In this document: one piece after another, positions 26,923 through 35,213 of the stretch
Layout: every line of letters begins with the position of its first letter
Numbering within the stretch: the first letter of the stretch is position 1
Source: an uncultured Clostridia bacterium
Lineage (GTDB): Bacteria; Bacillota; Clostridia; Monoglobales; Monoglobaceae
Length of the DNA stretch: 64,000 bases
Direction of reading: 5' to 3'
Assembly: GCA_947625905.1 (NCBI GenBank)
Contig: CANQQJ010000005.1
Location: 48,098 to 112,097, forward strand
Position numbers and translations under genes: made by a program
Notes under the pieces: generated by a model
What the model saw: only the letters and a program-made list of their open reading frames with translations
Databases searched by the model: none
What the model was told of the DNA's origin: nothing

Positions 26923-29900
26923 TTATTGCGCAAAGACCGCCAGTTCGCTGTAGCTGTTCCAAACGCCTGCGCTGTTGCCGGTGCCCGTGAAGCGGATGTA
27001 CCGCGCCTTTTGAGGACCGACGAAATAGCTTTCATAGCTGTCCGTCACGCCGGAGCTTGTGCCCTGATATACGGGGCTCCAGGTCTTGCCGTCCGCCGAA
27101 ACCTCTATGGTGAAGTAGCTGACGCGGGTCGTTCCCTGATAGAACGCCATCGTGATTATGTCAAAGTCTTGAACCGAACCCAGGTCCGCCGTTATCCACT
27201 GCTTGCCGCTTGCCGACCAACGCGTGGTCAGATCGCCGTCAATGGCGTTTTCCTTATTGTTTTCGGGCTGAGGCTCGTCGCTCGCGGTCACGGTTTGTAT
27301 CGGTATCTGCTTGGCGCCGTCGGGCAGTCCCATAAGCGGCAGCACCGTGACATTCACGCCGTAATACCGCACAAGATCGGGATCGTCTATGGATGTGACT
27401 TTGATATCGGCGGAGCCGAAGCCGTTCTCGCGCTTGATAACTTCAACATTAAATCTGTCGTCAGCCGCCGCGTCGACCTCGGGCTCATGCTCGGCGCCGA
27501 AGGGCAGTCTGATATCATAGAACGTGTTGTCGGGCCTGAAGTCGGTCAAGGGTTCGCCGTCCACCGTTATCTCGCTAAGCTGCGGGATATTGCCGTCAAG
27601 TTCGCCGTCGTCAATATTCCACGCGGAGATCGGCGTTATTTTTGGCAGACCGTTTGACATTATATCATCAAGCATCGCCTCGTCGCCCGTGAGCGGGATG
27701 AACCGCACCGAAATATCCAGCTTTCCCTTTGCCTTGGGCAGGTTTATCGCCAGCTTGGTATATTCCATGTTGGCGTTCTGGCCCGATATAACGGGTGAGT
27801 TCGGCAGAGGCTTTGCCTCGGTCTCGATAAATTTCGCGTTCTTATCGTTGCAGTCCAGGGCCACATACATTTGCTTGCCGTTCTGGGTCAGCAGCGCGGA
27901 CCTGCCGCCGCTCTCTATATCAATATGCGCCTTGGTGTGCATGAACCACCACAGATCGCTCGCGGCGAGCAAATTCAGCTCATCCTGCACCACGACCTGC
28001 TCGCTCTCGCGGTCCACCAACATTCCGCGCCGCGCGTAGGACGCGCGTCCGTAGTACGCGTCGGTCATATCAACAACGGCATAGCCGCCTTTGGGTTTTG
28101 ACTCGTACTCGCTTATTTTGAGGAACGCGGCCGGGTACTGGCCTTTTTCGAAAACGGGGTTCAGGGTCAGAACATTTTGTCCCTGAGTGTTGCATCGGTA
28201 GTAATTCCAGCGCTTTCCGTTCACGCCGTCGTCAAAATAGCCGCCCAGGTTATAGTCTTCCGCGCCAAGGTCCCATGCCCAGCGCTCACCGAGCGCGTCC
28301 AGGACAAAGGTGCCGCCGTCCAGATTGCCGTGGTTCGCCGAATTGTCGCCGCCGTGTATTCCCGCAAACAGCGCGGAATCAACGCCCCACGCGCTGCGGA
28401 AGGTGGCGGTCTCGACATAACGGGTATATCGGTCAAGGTCCAGTATTCCCGTGTCGGGCTCGCCGACGAAGTCCGGGTCATAGAACAGCAGGTCGCGCTC
28501 GCCGCCGGAAGTGCCGTACATTTCCATCTCTGTCAGACGCAGGGTCGTCAGCTTTTTGTCGTTGAGACGCTCGCCGAAGAAGAACGTTACCGGGGACGTC
28601 TGTCTGGTCGGCTCGCCGTCGCCTATATTGAACGTGCCCTGAGAGCTGGTGTTGTACGCCGGATAATAGCAGGTATTATTCAGTCCCGGGATCTCGCAGT
28701 AGCCGTAGTCGGTGCCGAGCGCCGTGTTCATCGCGGCCATATGGTAAACGTAGTAGTTGATGCAGTAGTTCCAGTAGGTCGGGCCCTCTATCCACGCGCC
28801 GTCGGGAGCGAACTCGCCGAGCATGCTTTCCAGAGACAGCAGTCCGTTTTGTATGATCGCGGCACACCGCTCGGGATACACATCCATAAGCGCCAGAGCG
28901 CCGACCGCCATGCCTCCGTTACATACCGCGTTCCAGTTGGTGTCAACATGTATCCAGCTTTTTCCGACGCCGTCGCCGCTGTACGCGGCTTCGCCGAATT
29001 GAAGTCCGTACTTCATGATGGTGTTTTCGATAAATTCACGCTGCTCCGCCGTCCAGTAGTCATACAGCCAGTCGTAGCCTATGGCGACCGCGTTGGTCAT
29101 CTCGGCCGTGTCCAGATAGTGGTTGCCGGGGTTCCAGTCCGGGAAATTGCCGACAGCCTCGTACTCGTCCCACAAATAATCGGCGTATTTTGTGTCGCCG
29201 GTGAGCTGATACGCCATTCCCAGCGACAGCGAGCGGGAAAGCACCTTGCGCGACACATCCAGCAGCCTCAGACCGTCGGGTTTTTCATAACGGCTGTGCT
29301 CCTGCGTTATAATGTTGTCCGCGGATCTCAGCACGTTTTGGCACCACTTTTCCGTTTTCTCGTTGGTCTGCCTCTGCCTCCTGATGCGTTCAAAGGTTTC
29401 GGCGGTGGCCATGATGCGCGGGTGCTTGCCTTTCATCGCGCTGTAGTCGCTGAGTATCTGTTCCGCGGTCGGGCGGCTGTAGGTGAGCATATCATAGATA
29501 TCCTTGACCTGAGCTTCGGTCAAGCCCTTCTTATCGCCGTCCAGGACCACAATGCCCAAATGGGTATCTTCAGATATCTGAGCGTCGACCAGATCTTTTA
29601 TCTCGTCTATCGGGAGCATACAGCAGTCATCGCTGACCACCATGGGATGCTCCAAAGCTTCGGTGCGGCCGTTGATCAGCGCCTCGGAACTGTTCTCGGT
29701 GTAGACCGCCTCGTTTCCGCCTATCCGCACCGTCGCGGTTTGGGCGGAGCTGTCCCACTCGATCTCGCCGCCGAACTGTTCGAGCACGAGCCTTGCGGGG
29801 AGATATGTCGCGTTGTTTATCTCCTTGGCGCCCGCTGCATCCGTCTGTTTTTCGCCGTCGGCGTAAACAGCCCCGGTCGTGGTCACAAACGCCATAGCGT

Positions 29901-31323
29901 TGTTTAAGGTATCGCGAACCTCGTTTTCGGGCGTTATCAGCTTAAACTCCTCGGCGGGCGCCGAGCTGTCGGCGTCCTCGCCGAGCATTTCTTTGATCTC
30001 GTCATCCGTCTTGGGCTCGCTGCCCGAATACAGGCGGATGTAGTCAAGATCCAATGCTCCGGAAGGGCTCGCTGACGTAAACGTCACTCTGATTATGGAA
30101 AGCATATCAAACGCGGCGTAGTCGAAAGGAATGTTTTCATCGACCTTTTCATCATTGATATAGACCGCGTCCACGTTCTTGGCGCCATAGTCAAGCGCCA
30201 GCGCTATCTTTATCCAATCCCCCGCGTCATAGCCGCCCACCGTGTGTGAGGTGCCCGAGACGGTTATTCTGCCTCCCTGAAAACATATCAGTCTGTTGAA
30301 GGAGTTTTTTCCGTCCTTGGATTGTATCAGAGCTATGCCGCTCTGATTTTCCATCATGACGCGCATCTCCAAAAACACGCGCTCGGAGTCGAGGTCTTTT
30401 ATCGAAATATCTCCGTACGGATCGCCGCTTCCCTTTTTCTCCAACCGAACTCCCTTTCCGCCCTCGTCGGGCAGGGCAACAGCAGCAAAGCTGTTGGCGG
30501 TGTCCTTCAGATTTATCGAAAACGGCGACGGCGCCGCGCCCTCCTCAAGCGCTTCAAAATCGGCGTTCAGATAGAGTCCGCTTCCGCCTCCTTGCTCCAC
30601 AGTGTCATCCGGCAGTTCGTATACGGTGTCGTTATAAACGTCGTGAACGAATATATCTTTATCTACAACGCTGTCCGAAGCATATATCCTGATATTGTCG
30701 ACCCAGAGGCTGCTGCCGACATCACCCTGAAGCTGAATACGAAGTATTGTCGGCTTGCCCAGGTTTGCCGAGTTCGGGATCGCTACCCTGTTCGCGACCG
30801 TCTTGCCGTCTATCATCAGGTCATACCGTCCCACCGTGTAGCTGCACCGCACAGCGACCTTGTACCATCTGTCGGGACGAAGATCCGCGGCTTTTCTTCC
30901 GTCGGGCAGAGTGAGCGAACCATTCGCGTCGGCCGTGAATAGACGCGCTCCCGTGCCCGATGTGTTACGAATCGATACCTCGGGATAGCTTGCTTTGGCG
31001 CCCGTCATGATGTCAAACTGATATATCACGCTGCCCGCGGTGCCGCCGTTGAACGGGATATCAACACAGCTGCTGCCCGCCTTTTTGGTAAACAGTCCCG
31101 CTTTGTTTCGGGACGAGGGATCCGGCTGTGATACATATCCGCTGACGCGGTTCAGGGTCATACCGTAAGGAACGGAATTTGTCGGCATAGCTTCAAACTC
31201 TATGTTCGCCAACAGGGCTTCCTCCATTTCAAGAGCCGTAGACGGCGCCGCCGACGCGGAAAATGTCAACATAAGAAGTCCGATAAACGCTATCGCCGTA
31301 ACCGTCCGCCTAATTATCTTCAA
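26923..31323 (-). CDS. Secreted heparinase II/III-like lyase with N-terminal binding modules and F5/8C domain
   Basis: 1466 residues. TTG at 31323 is chosen because AGGAAAGGAGG (31341-31331) sits 7 bp upstream; an upstream in-frame ATG at 31344 overlaps that ribosome site. Order: signal peptide; two LamG-like modules (about 25-215 and 245-435); a copper-amine-oxidase-N-like stalk domain (about 465-590; ATYLPARLVLEQFGGEIEWD); an (alpha/alpha) toroid (about 610-900; DTNWNAVCNGG, EGPTYWNY); a heparinase-like beta-sandwich (NHGNLDGGTF); an Ig-like segment; and a C-terminal F5/8 type C (CBM32-like) domain (about 1345-1466; DGDLTTRWSASG, ARYIRFTGTG). The catalytic half closely matches 19884-23111. 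Uronate-containing substrate inferred. Confidence 0.86.
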   Translation of the reverse strand: MKIIRRTVTAIAFIGLLMLTFSASAAPSTALEMEEALLANIEFEAMPTNSVPYGMTLNRVSGYVSQPDPSSRNKAGLFTKKAGSSCVDIPFNGGTAGSVIYQFDIMTGAKASYPEVSIRNTSGTGARLFTADANGSLTLPDGRKAADLRPDRWYKVAVRCSYTVGRYDLMIDGKTVANRVAIPNSANLGKPTILRIQLQGDVGSSLWVDNIRIYASDSVVDKDIFVHDVYNDTVYELPDDTVEQGGGSGLYLNADFEALEEGAAPSPFSINLKDTANSFAAVALPDEGGKGVRLEKKGSGDPYGDISIKDLDSERVFLEMRVMMENQSGIALIQSKDGKNSFNRLICFQGGRITVSGTSHTVGGYDAGDWIKIALALDYGAKNVDAVYINDEKVDENIPFDYAAFDMLSIIRVTFTSASPSGALDLDYIRLYSGSEPKTDDEIKEMLGEDADSSAPAEEFKLITPENEVRDTLNNAMAFVTTTGAVYADGEKQTDAAGAKEINNATYLPARLVLEQFGGEIEWDSSAQTATVRIGGNEAVYTENSSEALINGRTEALEHPMVVSDDCCMLPIDEIKDLVDAQISEDTHLGIVVLDGDKKGLTEAQVKDIYDMLTYSRPTAEQILSDYSAMKGKHPRIMATAETFERIRRQRQTNEKTEKWCQNVLRSADNIITQEHSRYEKPDGLRLLDVSRKVLSRSLSLGMAYQLTGDTKYADYLWDEYEAVGNFPDWNPGNHYLDTAEMTNAVAIGYDWLYDYWTAEQREFIENTIMKYGLQFGEAAYSGDGVGKSWIHVDTNWNAVCNGGMAVGALALMDVYPERCAAIIQNGLLSLESMLGEFAPDGAWIEGPTYWNYCINYYVYHMAAMNTALGTDYGYCEIPGLNNTCYYPAYNTSSQGTFNIGDGEPTRQTSPVTFFFGERLNDKKLTTLRLTEMEMYGTSGGERDLLFYDPDFVGEPDTGILDLDRYTRYVETATFRSAWGVDSALFAGIHGGDNSANHGNLDGGTFVLDALGERWAWDLGAEDYNLGGYFDDGVNGKRWNYYRCNTQGQNVLTLNPVFEKGQYPAAFLKISEYESKPKGGYAVVDMTDAYYGRASYARRGMLVDRESEQVVVQDELNLLAASDLWWFMHTKAHIDIESGGRSALLTQNGKQMYVALDCNDKNAKFIETEAKPLPNSPVISGQNANMEYTKLAINLPKAKGKLDISVRFIPLTGDEAMLDDIMSNGLPKITPISAWNIDDGELDGNIPQLSEITVDGEPLTDFRPDNTFYDIRLPFGAEHEPEVDAAADDRFNVEVIKRENGFGSADIKVTSIDDPDLVRYYGVNVTVLPLMGLPDGAKQIPIQTVTASDEPQPENNKENAIDGDLTTRWSASGKQWITADLGSVQDFDIITMAFYQGTTRVSYFTIEVSADGKTWSPVYQGTSSGVTDSYESYFVGPQKARYIRFTGTGNSAGVWNSYSELAVFAQ

Positions 31324-31381
31324 TCCGTTTCCTCCTTTCCTCATTCCGTTTGTTTATCTTATACAGGAACGCAGAACCGCT

Positions 31382-32950
31382 TCAGCTGTTCAGATAACGC
31401 TCGTACGCCGCGTCATAGACCGCCAGCACTTCGTCCATTCCGAGCTGTTTGCACTGCGCCATGTATTGGTCAAATGTGGCGTCCACATCGTCTGTGCCGA
31501 ATATCCATTTCTGCTCCTGCTCTTTCATATATGTTTCTATTGCCGACCACTTCGCGGTGATCACCTTCTGCTCATCCTCCGTGAAGGACAGCAGCGGGAA
31601 GGCCTCTCTGATATATTTGTTGCTGACATACATATCAAAGGCGTCTACCGTTATCGGGCTCATCCACTGCTTTTCAGCGTCAAAATCCTGAACATAGCCG
31701 ATGTACAAAGCGATTCCGTCTGACCACCACGCCTCGGTCATGGACTTGGTGGTATTTAAGAATTCCTGCTTAAATACCGGCTTTCCGTCAACCAGATCAT
31801 AATGCGTTCCCTCAACGCCGTAGTTGGCAAGGCGATAGCCCGCGTCCGTGTACCAGAAATTGAAGTACTTGATAGTCTCGATCGGGTGCTCATTAGACGA
31901 CGCGATGCCCCAGCCCTTTAATGTGCTCTGCGCTCTGGAGGTCTCCTCCCACTGAACGCCGTTTACATCGGCGGGCGGCGGGAACGCCGCGAAATTGATG
32001 CCCGGAACGCTGCCTTCCAGCTTCTGGTTGTAGCCGTCCGTAGAGGTGAACCAGTCGTGAGTTATGCCTCCGGTATTGTTGCCGAGCAGTTCCTCGCGCG
32101 CATTGTTGCCGCGGGTAAATATCTCTCTGTCGATCAGTCCCTCTTTGTACCACTGTGCCACGGTCTTTACAGCGTTCTTATACGCTTCCGTATATGAGCC
32201 GTGCTCGACGTGGCCGGTTTTTTCGTTGTATGAAAATCCGGTGCATATACCCATCAGATTGTACAGCGCGTTCAGATTTTTCTGACGATGGAAATAGGGT
32301 ATCTCATCCTGCTCTCCGTTGCCGTTGGGGTCCCGGTCACGGAAGGCCTTCAGCACCTCGTAAAACTCATCGACCGTCTTGGGCTGCTCAAGGCCCAGCT
32401 TATCCAGCCAGTCTTGACGGATGTACCATCCCTGAGCCGCGTCGCCCTGCTCGAAACGAGGCAGAAAATAGATGTGGCCGTCGCCCTCGGTGATCATCTT
32501 GCGCAGATTCGGATTGTCATCCAAAAACTTCTTGATGTCGGGCGCGTATTCATCTATAAGCGGGTCAAGAGCCACAAACGCCCCCGAGGTTGCATACTTG
32601 TCGAAGGACGACTTGCTGGTGGTGACAATGTCATCCACGTTTCCCGAAGCCATCATTGTGGCGAAAGCCTGACCGCCCTCCGAGTTGGACTGCGGCACCG
32701 TGCCGTGAAGCGTCACATTGGTCAGACGCGCCGCCTCCTTAAACACCGGATAGTTGTCGTCAAACGGCTTGTTGTCCGCCGCGTAGAAGAAACTCAGGGT
32801 TATAGGCTCGTCGCTTACCTTATAAGGCGAGTCCGCATCTCCCGCAACGCCTTGGCCGCCGCTTGCTTTGTCCTGTCCGCAGGCCGAAGCGCTGAGGACC
32901 AGCGCCGCCGCGCACAGAAACGCGAACATTCTTTTTAATTTGTGTAACAT
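31382..32950 (-). CDS. ABC transporter solute-binding lipoprotein, LplA type
   Basis: 522 residues with AAAGGAG before ATG. Lipobox SASAC with lipidated Cys24. The mature sequence has features of the large Lpl/YtcQ-like binding proteins (EPITLSFFYAADNKPF, GQAFATMMASGNVDDIV, LDPLIDEYAPDIKKFLDDNP, YIRQDWLDKLGL, DRDPNGNGEQDEIPY). These deliver complex plant or host oligosaccharides to LplB/LplC permeases, here encoded just upstream in the same operon. The DPNGNGEQDE stretch resembles a calcium-binding loop seen in this family. It is followed 58 bp later by a secreted heparinase-like lyase, suggesting unsaturated oligosaccharides as cargo (inference). Confidence 0.92.
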   Translation of the reverse strand: MLHKLKRMFAFLCAAALVLSASACGQDKASGGQGVAGDADSPYKVSDEPITLSFFYAADNKPFDDNYPVFKEAARLTNVTLHGTVPQSNSEGGQAFATMMASGNVDDIVTTSKSSFDKYATSGAFVALDPLIDEYAPDIKKFLDDNPNLRKMITEGDGHIYFLPRFEQGDAAQGWYIRQDWLDKLGLEQPKTVDEFYEVLKAFRDRDPNGNGEQDEIPYFHRQKNLNALYNLMGICTGFSYNEKTGHVEHGSYTEAYKNAVKTVAQWYKEGLIDREIFTRGNNAREELLGNNTGGITHDWFTSTDGYNQKLEGSVPGINFAAFPPPADVNGVQWEETSRAQSTLKGWGIASSNEHPIETIKYFNFWYTDAGYRLANYGVEGTHYDLVDGKPVFKQEFLNTTKSMTEAWWSDGIALYIGYVQDFDAEKQWMSPITVDAFDMYVSNKYIREAFPLLSFTEDEQKVITAKWSAIETYMKEQEQKWIFGTDDVDATFDQYMAQCKQLGMDEVLAVYDAAYERYLNS

Positions 32951-33009
32951 TTTTTCTCTCCTTTCGGTTTTTATATTTTATAATTTTTTTGCATTGAATT
33001 ATGTTGGCT

Positions 33010-33876
33010 TTAGCCCTTTATCGCGCCTACGGTAAGGCCCTTGATGAAGTATTTCTGAAGCGCGGGATAGGCGCACAGCATGGGCAGTATAGCCACAACA
33101 ATTGTGGAGTAAACCAAAGTCTGGACATTATATTCTATTATATCCGTGTTACCCGTCTCTCCGGCCCAGTTGGCCTGCACGATCAGCTTGTTCAGAATGA
33201 CCTGCAGCGGGATCTTTTTCTCATCCTTTAAGAGTGTCATGGCCCAGAAGTATGAATTCCAGCGATCGACCAGATAATACAGAATTATCGTTATGATACA
33301 CGGTATAGACAGCGGCAGATATATGTTCCACAACACTTGAAAATCCGTGGCGCCGTCAAGCTTGGCCGACTCCTCCAGTGATTCGGGGATGGACGCAAAG
33401 TATGTGCGCATGATGAACAGATAAAACGGCGTCACGCAGAAACCGAATATCAGCGCGGTCCTGGTATCAAGCAAATGCAGATCGCGGAAATTCAGGTATG
33501 TGGGGATCATTCCGGGCTGGAACCACATGGTAAACGCGATCAGCATAGTGAGGATACCCGCTCCCCGCAGCCGCTTTTTTGACAGCGCATAAGCCGCGAA
33601 TACCGTAAACACAACGCTCACAAGCGTTCCGACCACCGCGTAAAATATCGTGTTGCCGTATGCCATCCAGATACCCGGATAGTTCACCACCTGCTTGTAC
33701 GCCCCAAGCTCCAGGTCAACCGGCCAAAACCATACCTTGCCGGACGAGACCGCCAGCGGCGACGACAGCGACGCGGAAACTACATACAAAAACGGATATA
33801 TGGCGATCGCCGATAATGCCAAAATAAACACGGCGTTAAATACACCGAAAATTTTTTCTCCTCTTGAACGTCCCAT
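33010..33876 (-). CDS. ABC transporter permease, LplC/YtcP type
   Basis: 288 residues with GGAGG before ATG. Six membrane segments; the EAA loop reads ESAKLDGATDFQVLWNIYLPL; ends with the typical KYFIKGLTVGAIKG tail. It forms the channel with the LplB-like permease encoded 14 bp upstream, and serves the LplA-like lipoprotein downstream. Confidence 0.93.
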   Translation of the reverse strand: MGRSRGEKIFGVFNAVFILALSAIAIYPFLYVVSASLSSPLAVSSGKVWFWPVDLELGAYKQVVNYPGIWMAYGNTIFYAVVGTLVSVVFTVFAAYALSKKRLRGAGILTMLIAFTMWFQPGMIPTYLNFRDLHLLDTRTALIFGFCVTPFYLFIMRTYFASIPESLEESAKLDGATDFQVLWNIYLPLSIPCIITIILYYLVDRWNSYFWAMTLLKDEKKIPLQVILNKLIVQANWAGETGNTDIIEYNVQTLVYSTIVVAILPMLCAYPALQKYFIKGLTVGAIKG

Positions 33877-33890
33877 TTATATATCCTCCT

Positions 33891-34856
33891 TTACCACAAG
33901 CTGTATTCCGTCACGCGCTTGCTTATCTTGTTGGTCACAAAAACCAGGATAAATCCAACCACGCCGTTAAACATGCCGATCGCCGCGCCGAGGGAGTACT
34001 GACCGTCGATAAGACCCGTGCGATACACATATGTGCTGATAACATCCGCCGTCTCATAGGTCGCGGGCTGATACAAAAGAATAATGGTTTCGTATCCGAC
34101 GTTCAGAATGTTTCCTAAATTAATAATAAGCATGGTGACTATCGTCGGCAGAATACCCGGCAGGGTCACGTGCCAGATCTGCTTCCAGCGGTTCGCGCCG
34201 TCCAGCACCGCAGCCTCGTACAGCGTCTCGTCCACCGATGTCAGCGCGGACAAATAGATAATGCTGTTGAAACCCGCGGAACGCCAAATATTCATTATGG
34301 TATAAACGCCGCGGAAATACTTTGGCTCCATAAGGAAATACTGTCGTTCGCCGCCGAATTTGGCGATAATATTATTGATTATACCCGTGTTGGGGGCCAG
34401 GAAGTTGGTAACCAATCCCGCCACCACGACCGCCGAAACAAAGTGGGGAATGTATGTAGCCGTCTGCCCGATCTTTCGGATCCCCGTGCGGCGCATCTCG
34501 TTGAACAGCAGCGCCAATATAATAGGGATAGGAAAGCCGAACAGCAAACCGTACAGGCTGATCAGCAATGTGTTTTTGAGCAGCCTCCAAAAATACGGTC
34601 CGGTGAAGAAATCGATAAAATTCTTGAATCCGACCCACGGGCTGCCTTTTGAGCCCAAATAAATGTTGTAATCCTGAAACGCGATCTTAAGTCCCCACAT
34701 AGGGCGGTACACAAAAATCACAAAAAACAGAATTACCGGGACCAACATAAGGTAGAGCCTAAAATCACGTCTGATATCACCTGCCAGAACAGAAAAATAT
34801 TTTTTGCCGCCCATAGTTCTCCCGCTTTGTCTCACGTTTGATGATAAACTTTTCAT
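33891..34856 (-). CDS. ABC transporter permease, LplB/YteP type
   Basis: 321 residues from ATG at 34856; GGGAGG lies 9 bp upstream, while an in-frame GTG at 34862 is only 3 bp from it. Six membrane segments, starting with the FRLYLMLVPVILFFVIFVYRP motif; EAA loop EAAVLDGANRWKQIWHVTLPG. It is the first gene of the long minus-strand operon ending at the 13.0-kb terminator. Its promoter (34946-34974) lies inside the duplicated AraC-type control element. Confidence 0.93.
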   Translation of the reverse strand: MKSLSSNVRQSGRTMGGKKYFSVLAGDIRRDFRLYLMLVPVILFFVIFVYRPMWGLKIAFQDYNIYLGSKGSPWVGFKNFIDFFTGPYFWRLLKNTLLISLYGLLFGFPIPIILALLFNEMRRTGIRKIGQTATYIPHFVSAVVVAGLVTNFLAPNTGIINNIIAKFGGERQYFLMEPKYFRGVYTIMNIWRSAGFNSIIYLSALTSVDETLYEAAVLDGANRWKQIWHVTLPGILPTIVTMLIINLGNILNVGYETIILLYQPATYETADVISTYVYRTGLIDGQYSLGAAIGMFNGVVGFILVFVTNKISKRVTEYSLW

Positions 34857-34945
34857 TTCCACAATCCTCCCATACTCAAATTGCCCGTGATCAGTAATAC
34901 CGCATATCGGATTTTTCTGCCGGACAATCGGTATCTCTTAATTTT

Positions 34946-34974
34946 ATTTTACTCGGTTTACGCCTCCGACTCAA
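34946..34974 (-). promoter_or_regulatory. Promoter of the LplB-LplC-lyase-SLH operon
   Basis: On the minus strand TTGAGT (34974-34969), a 17-bp spacer, TAAAAT (34951-34946), about 90 bp before the ATG at 34856. The same promoter with TAAACT as -10 occurs at 38748-38720 before the BNR_4/GH105 operon, in the equivalent position of a second copy of the control element. Confidence 0.68.
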
Positions 34975-35108
34975 GATGAAATTTTTAACTGAGCGATGTA
35001 ATTTTTAACATTTGGCGGAAAATGCTTAATTTTTTATGTAAATTGCGCTATTATAAAACCGAAATAAAAAGAAAAATGTATAAAATGTATAAAAACTTGG
35101 GACGACAA
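34951..35108 (+). promoter_or_regulatory. AraC-type control element, copy 1
   Basis: Homologous to 38725-38882 and, inverted, to 53500-53646. It contains direct repeats TTTTTAAC at 34982-34989 and 35002-35009, 20 bp apart start to start, next to the minus-strand promoter of the transporter operon. The plus-strand -10 TATTAT is kept, but its -35 has decayed to TTAATT, in keeping with the broken gene that follows. Confidence 0.7.
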
Positions 35109-35174
35109 ATGAAATTCTTTCGTTGTGTGCCGAAAATTTCCATACGGATATTTGTCTTGTATACTTTTTCTTAA
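35109..35174 (+). pseudogene. 21-codon 5' relic of an AraC regulator gene
   Basis: ATG at 35109 opens a frame reading MKFFRCVPKISIRIFVLYTFS then TAA. The intact regulator at 38883 begins MKFFRSMLKNSIWIFVLYTFIF, and the DNA upstream is also homologous. The rest of the gene is gone: 40 bp later the convergent GH105 gene ends at 35214. It is therefore a truncated duplicate of the regulator's first transmembrane segment rather than a functional gene, although translation of the peptide cannot be excluded. The AT-rich stretch 35175-35213 holds nothing else I can identify. Confidence 0.75.
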
Positions 35175-35213
35175 TAAAATTTTTTCGTATTTATTATTTC
35201 TGATTTTTTAAGC

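Noticed and set aside
28177..29907. 576-codon plus-strand open frame
   Set aside because: Lies wholly antisense to the heparinase-like gene 26923-31323. It has no ribosome site or recognisable domain, and similar antisense frames occur over the paralogue (20670-21500, 21867-22652). They reflect GC-rich codon use of the true genes.
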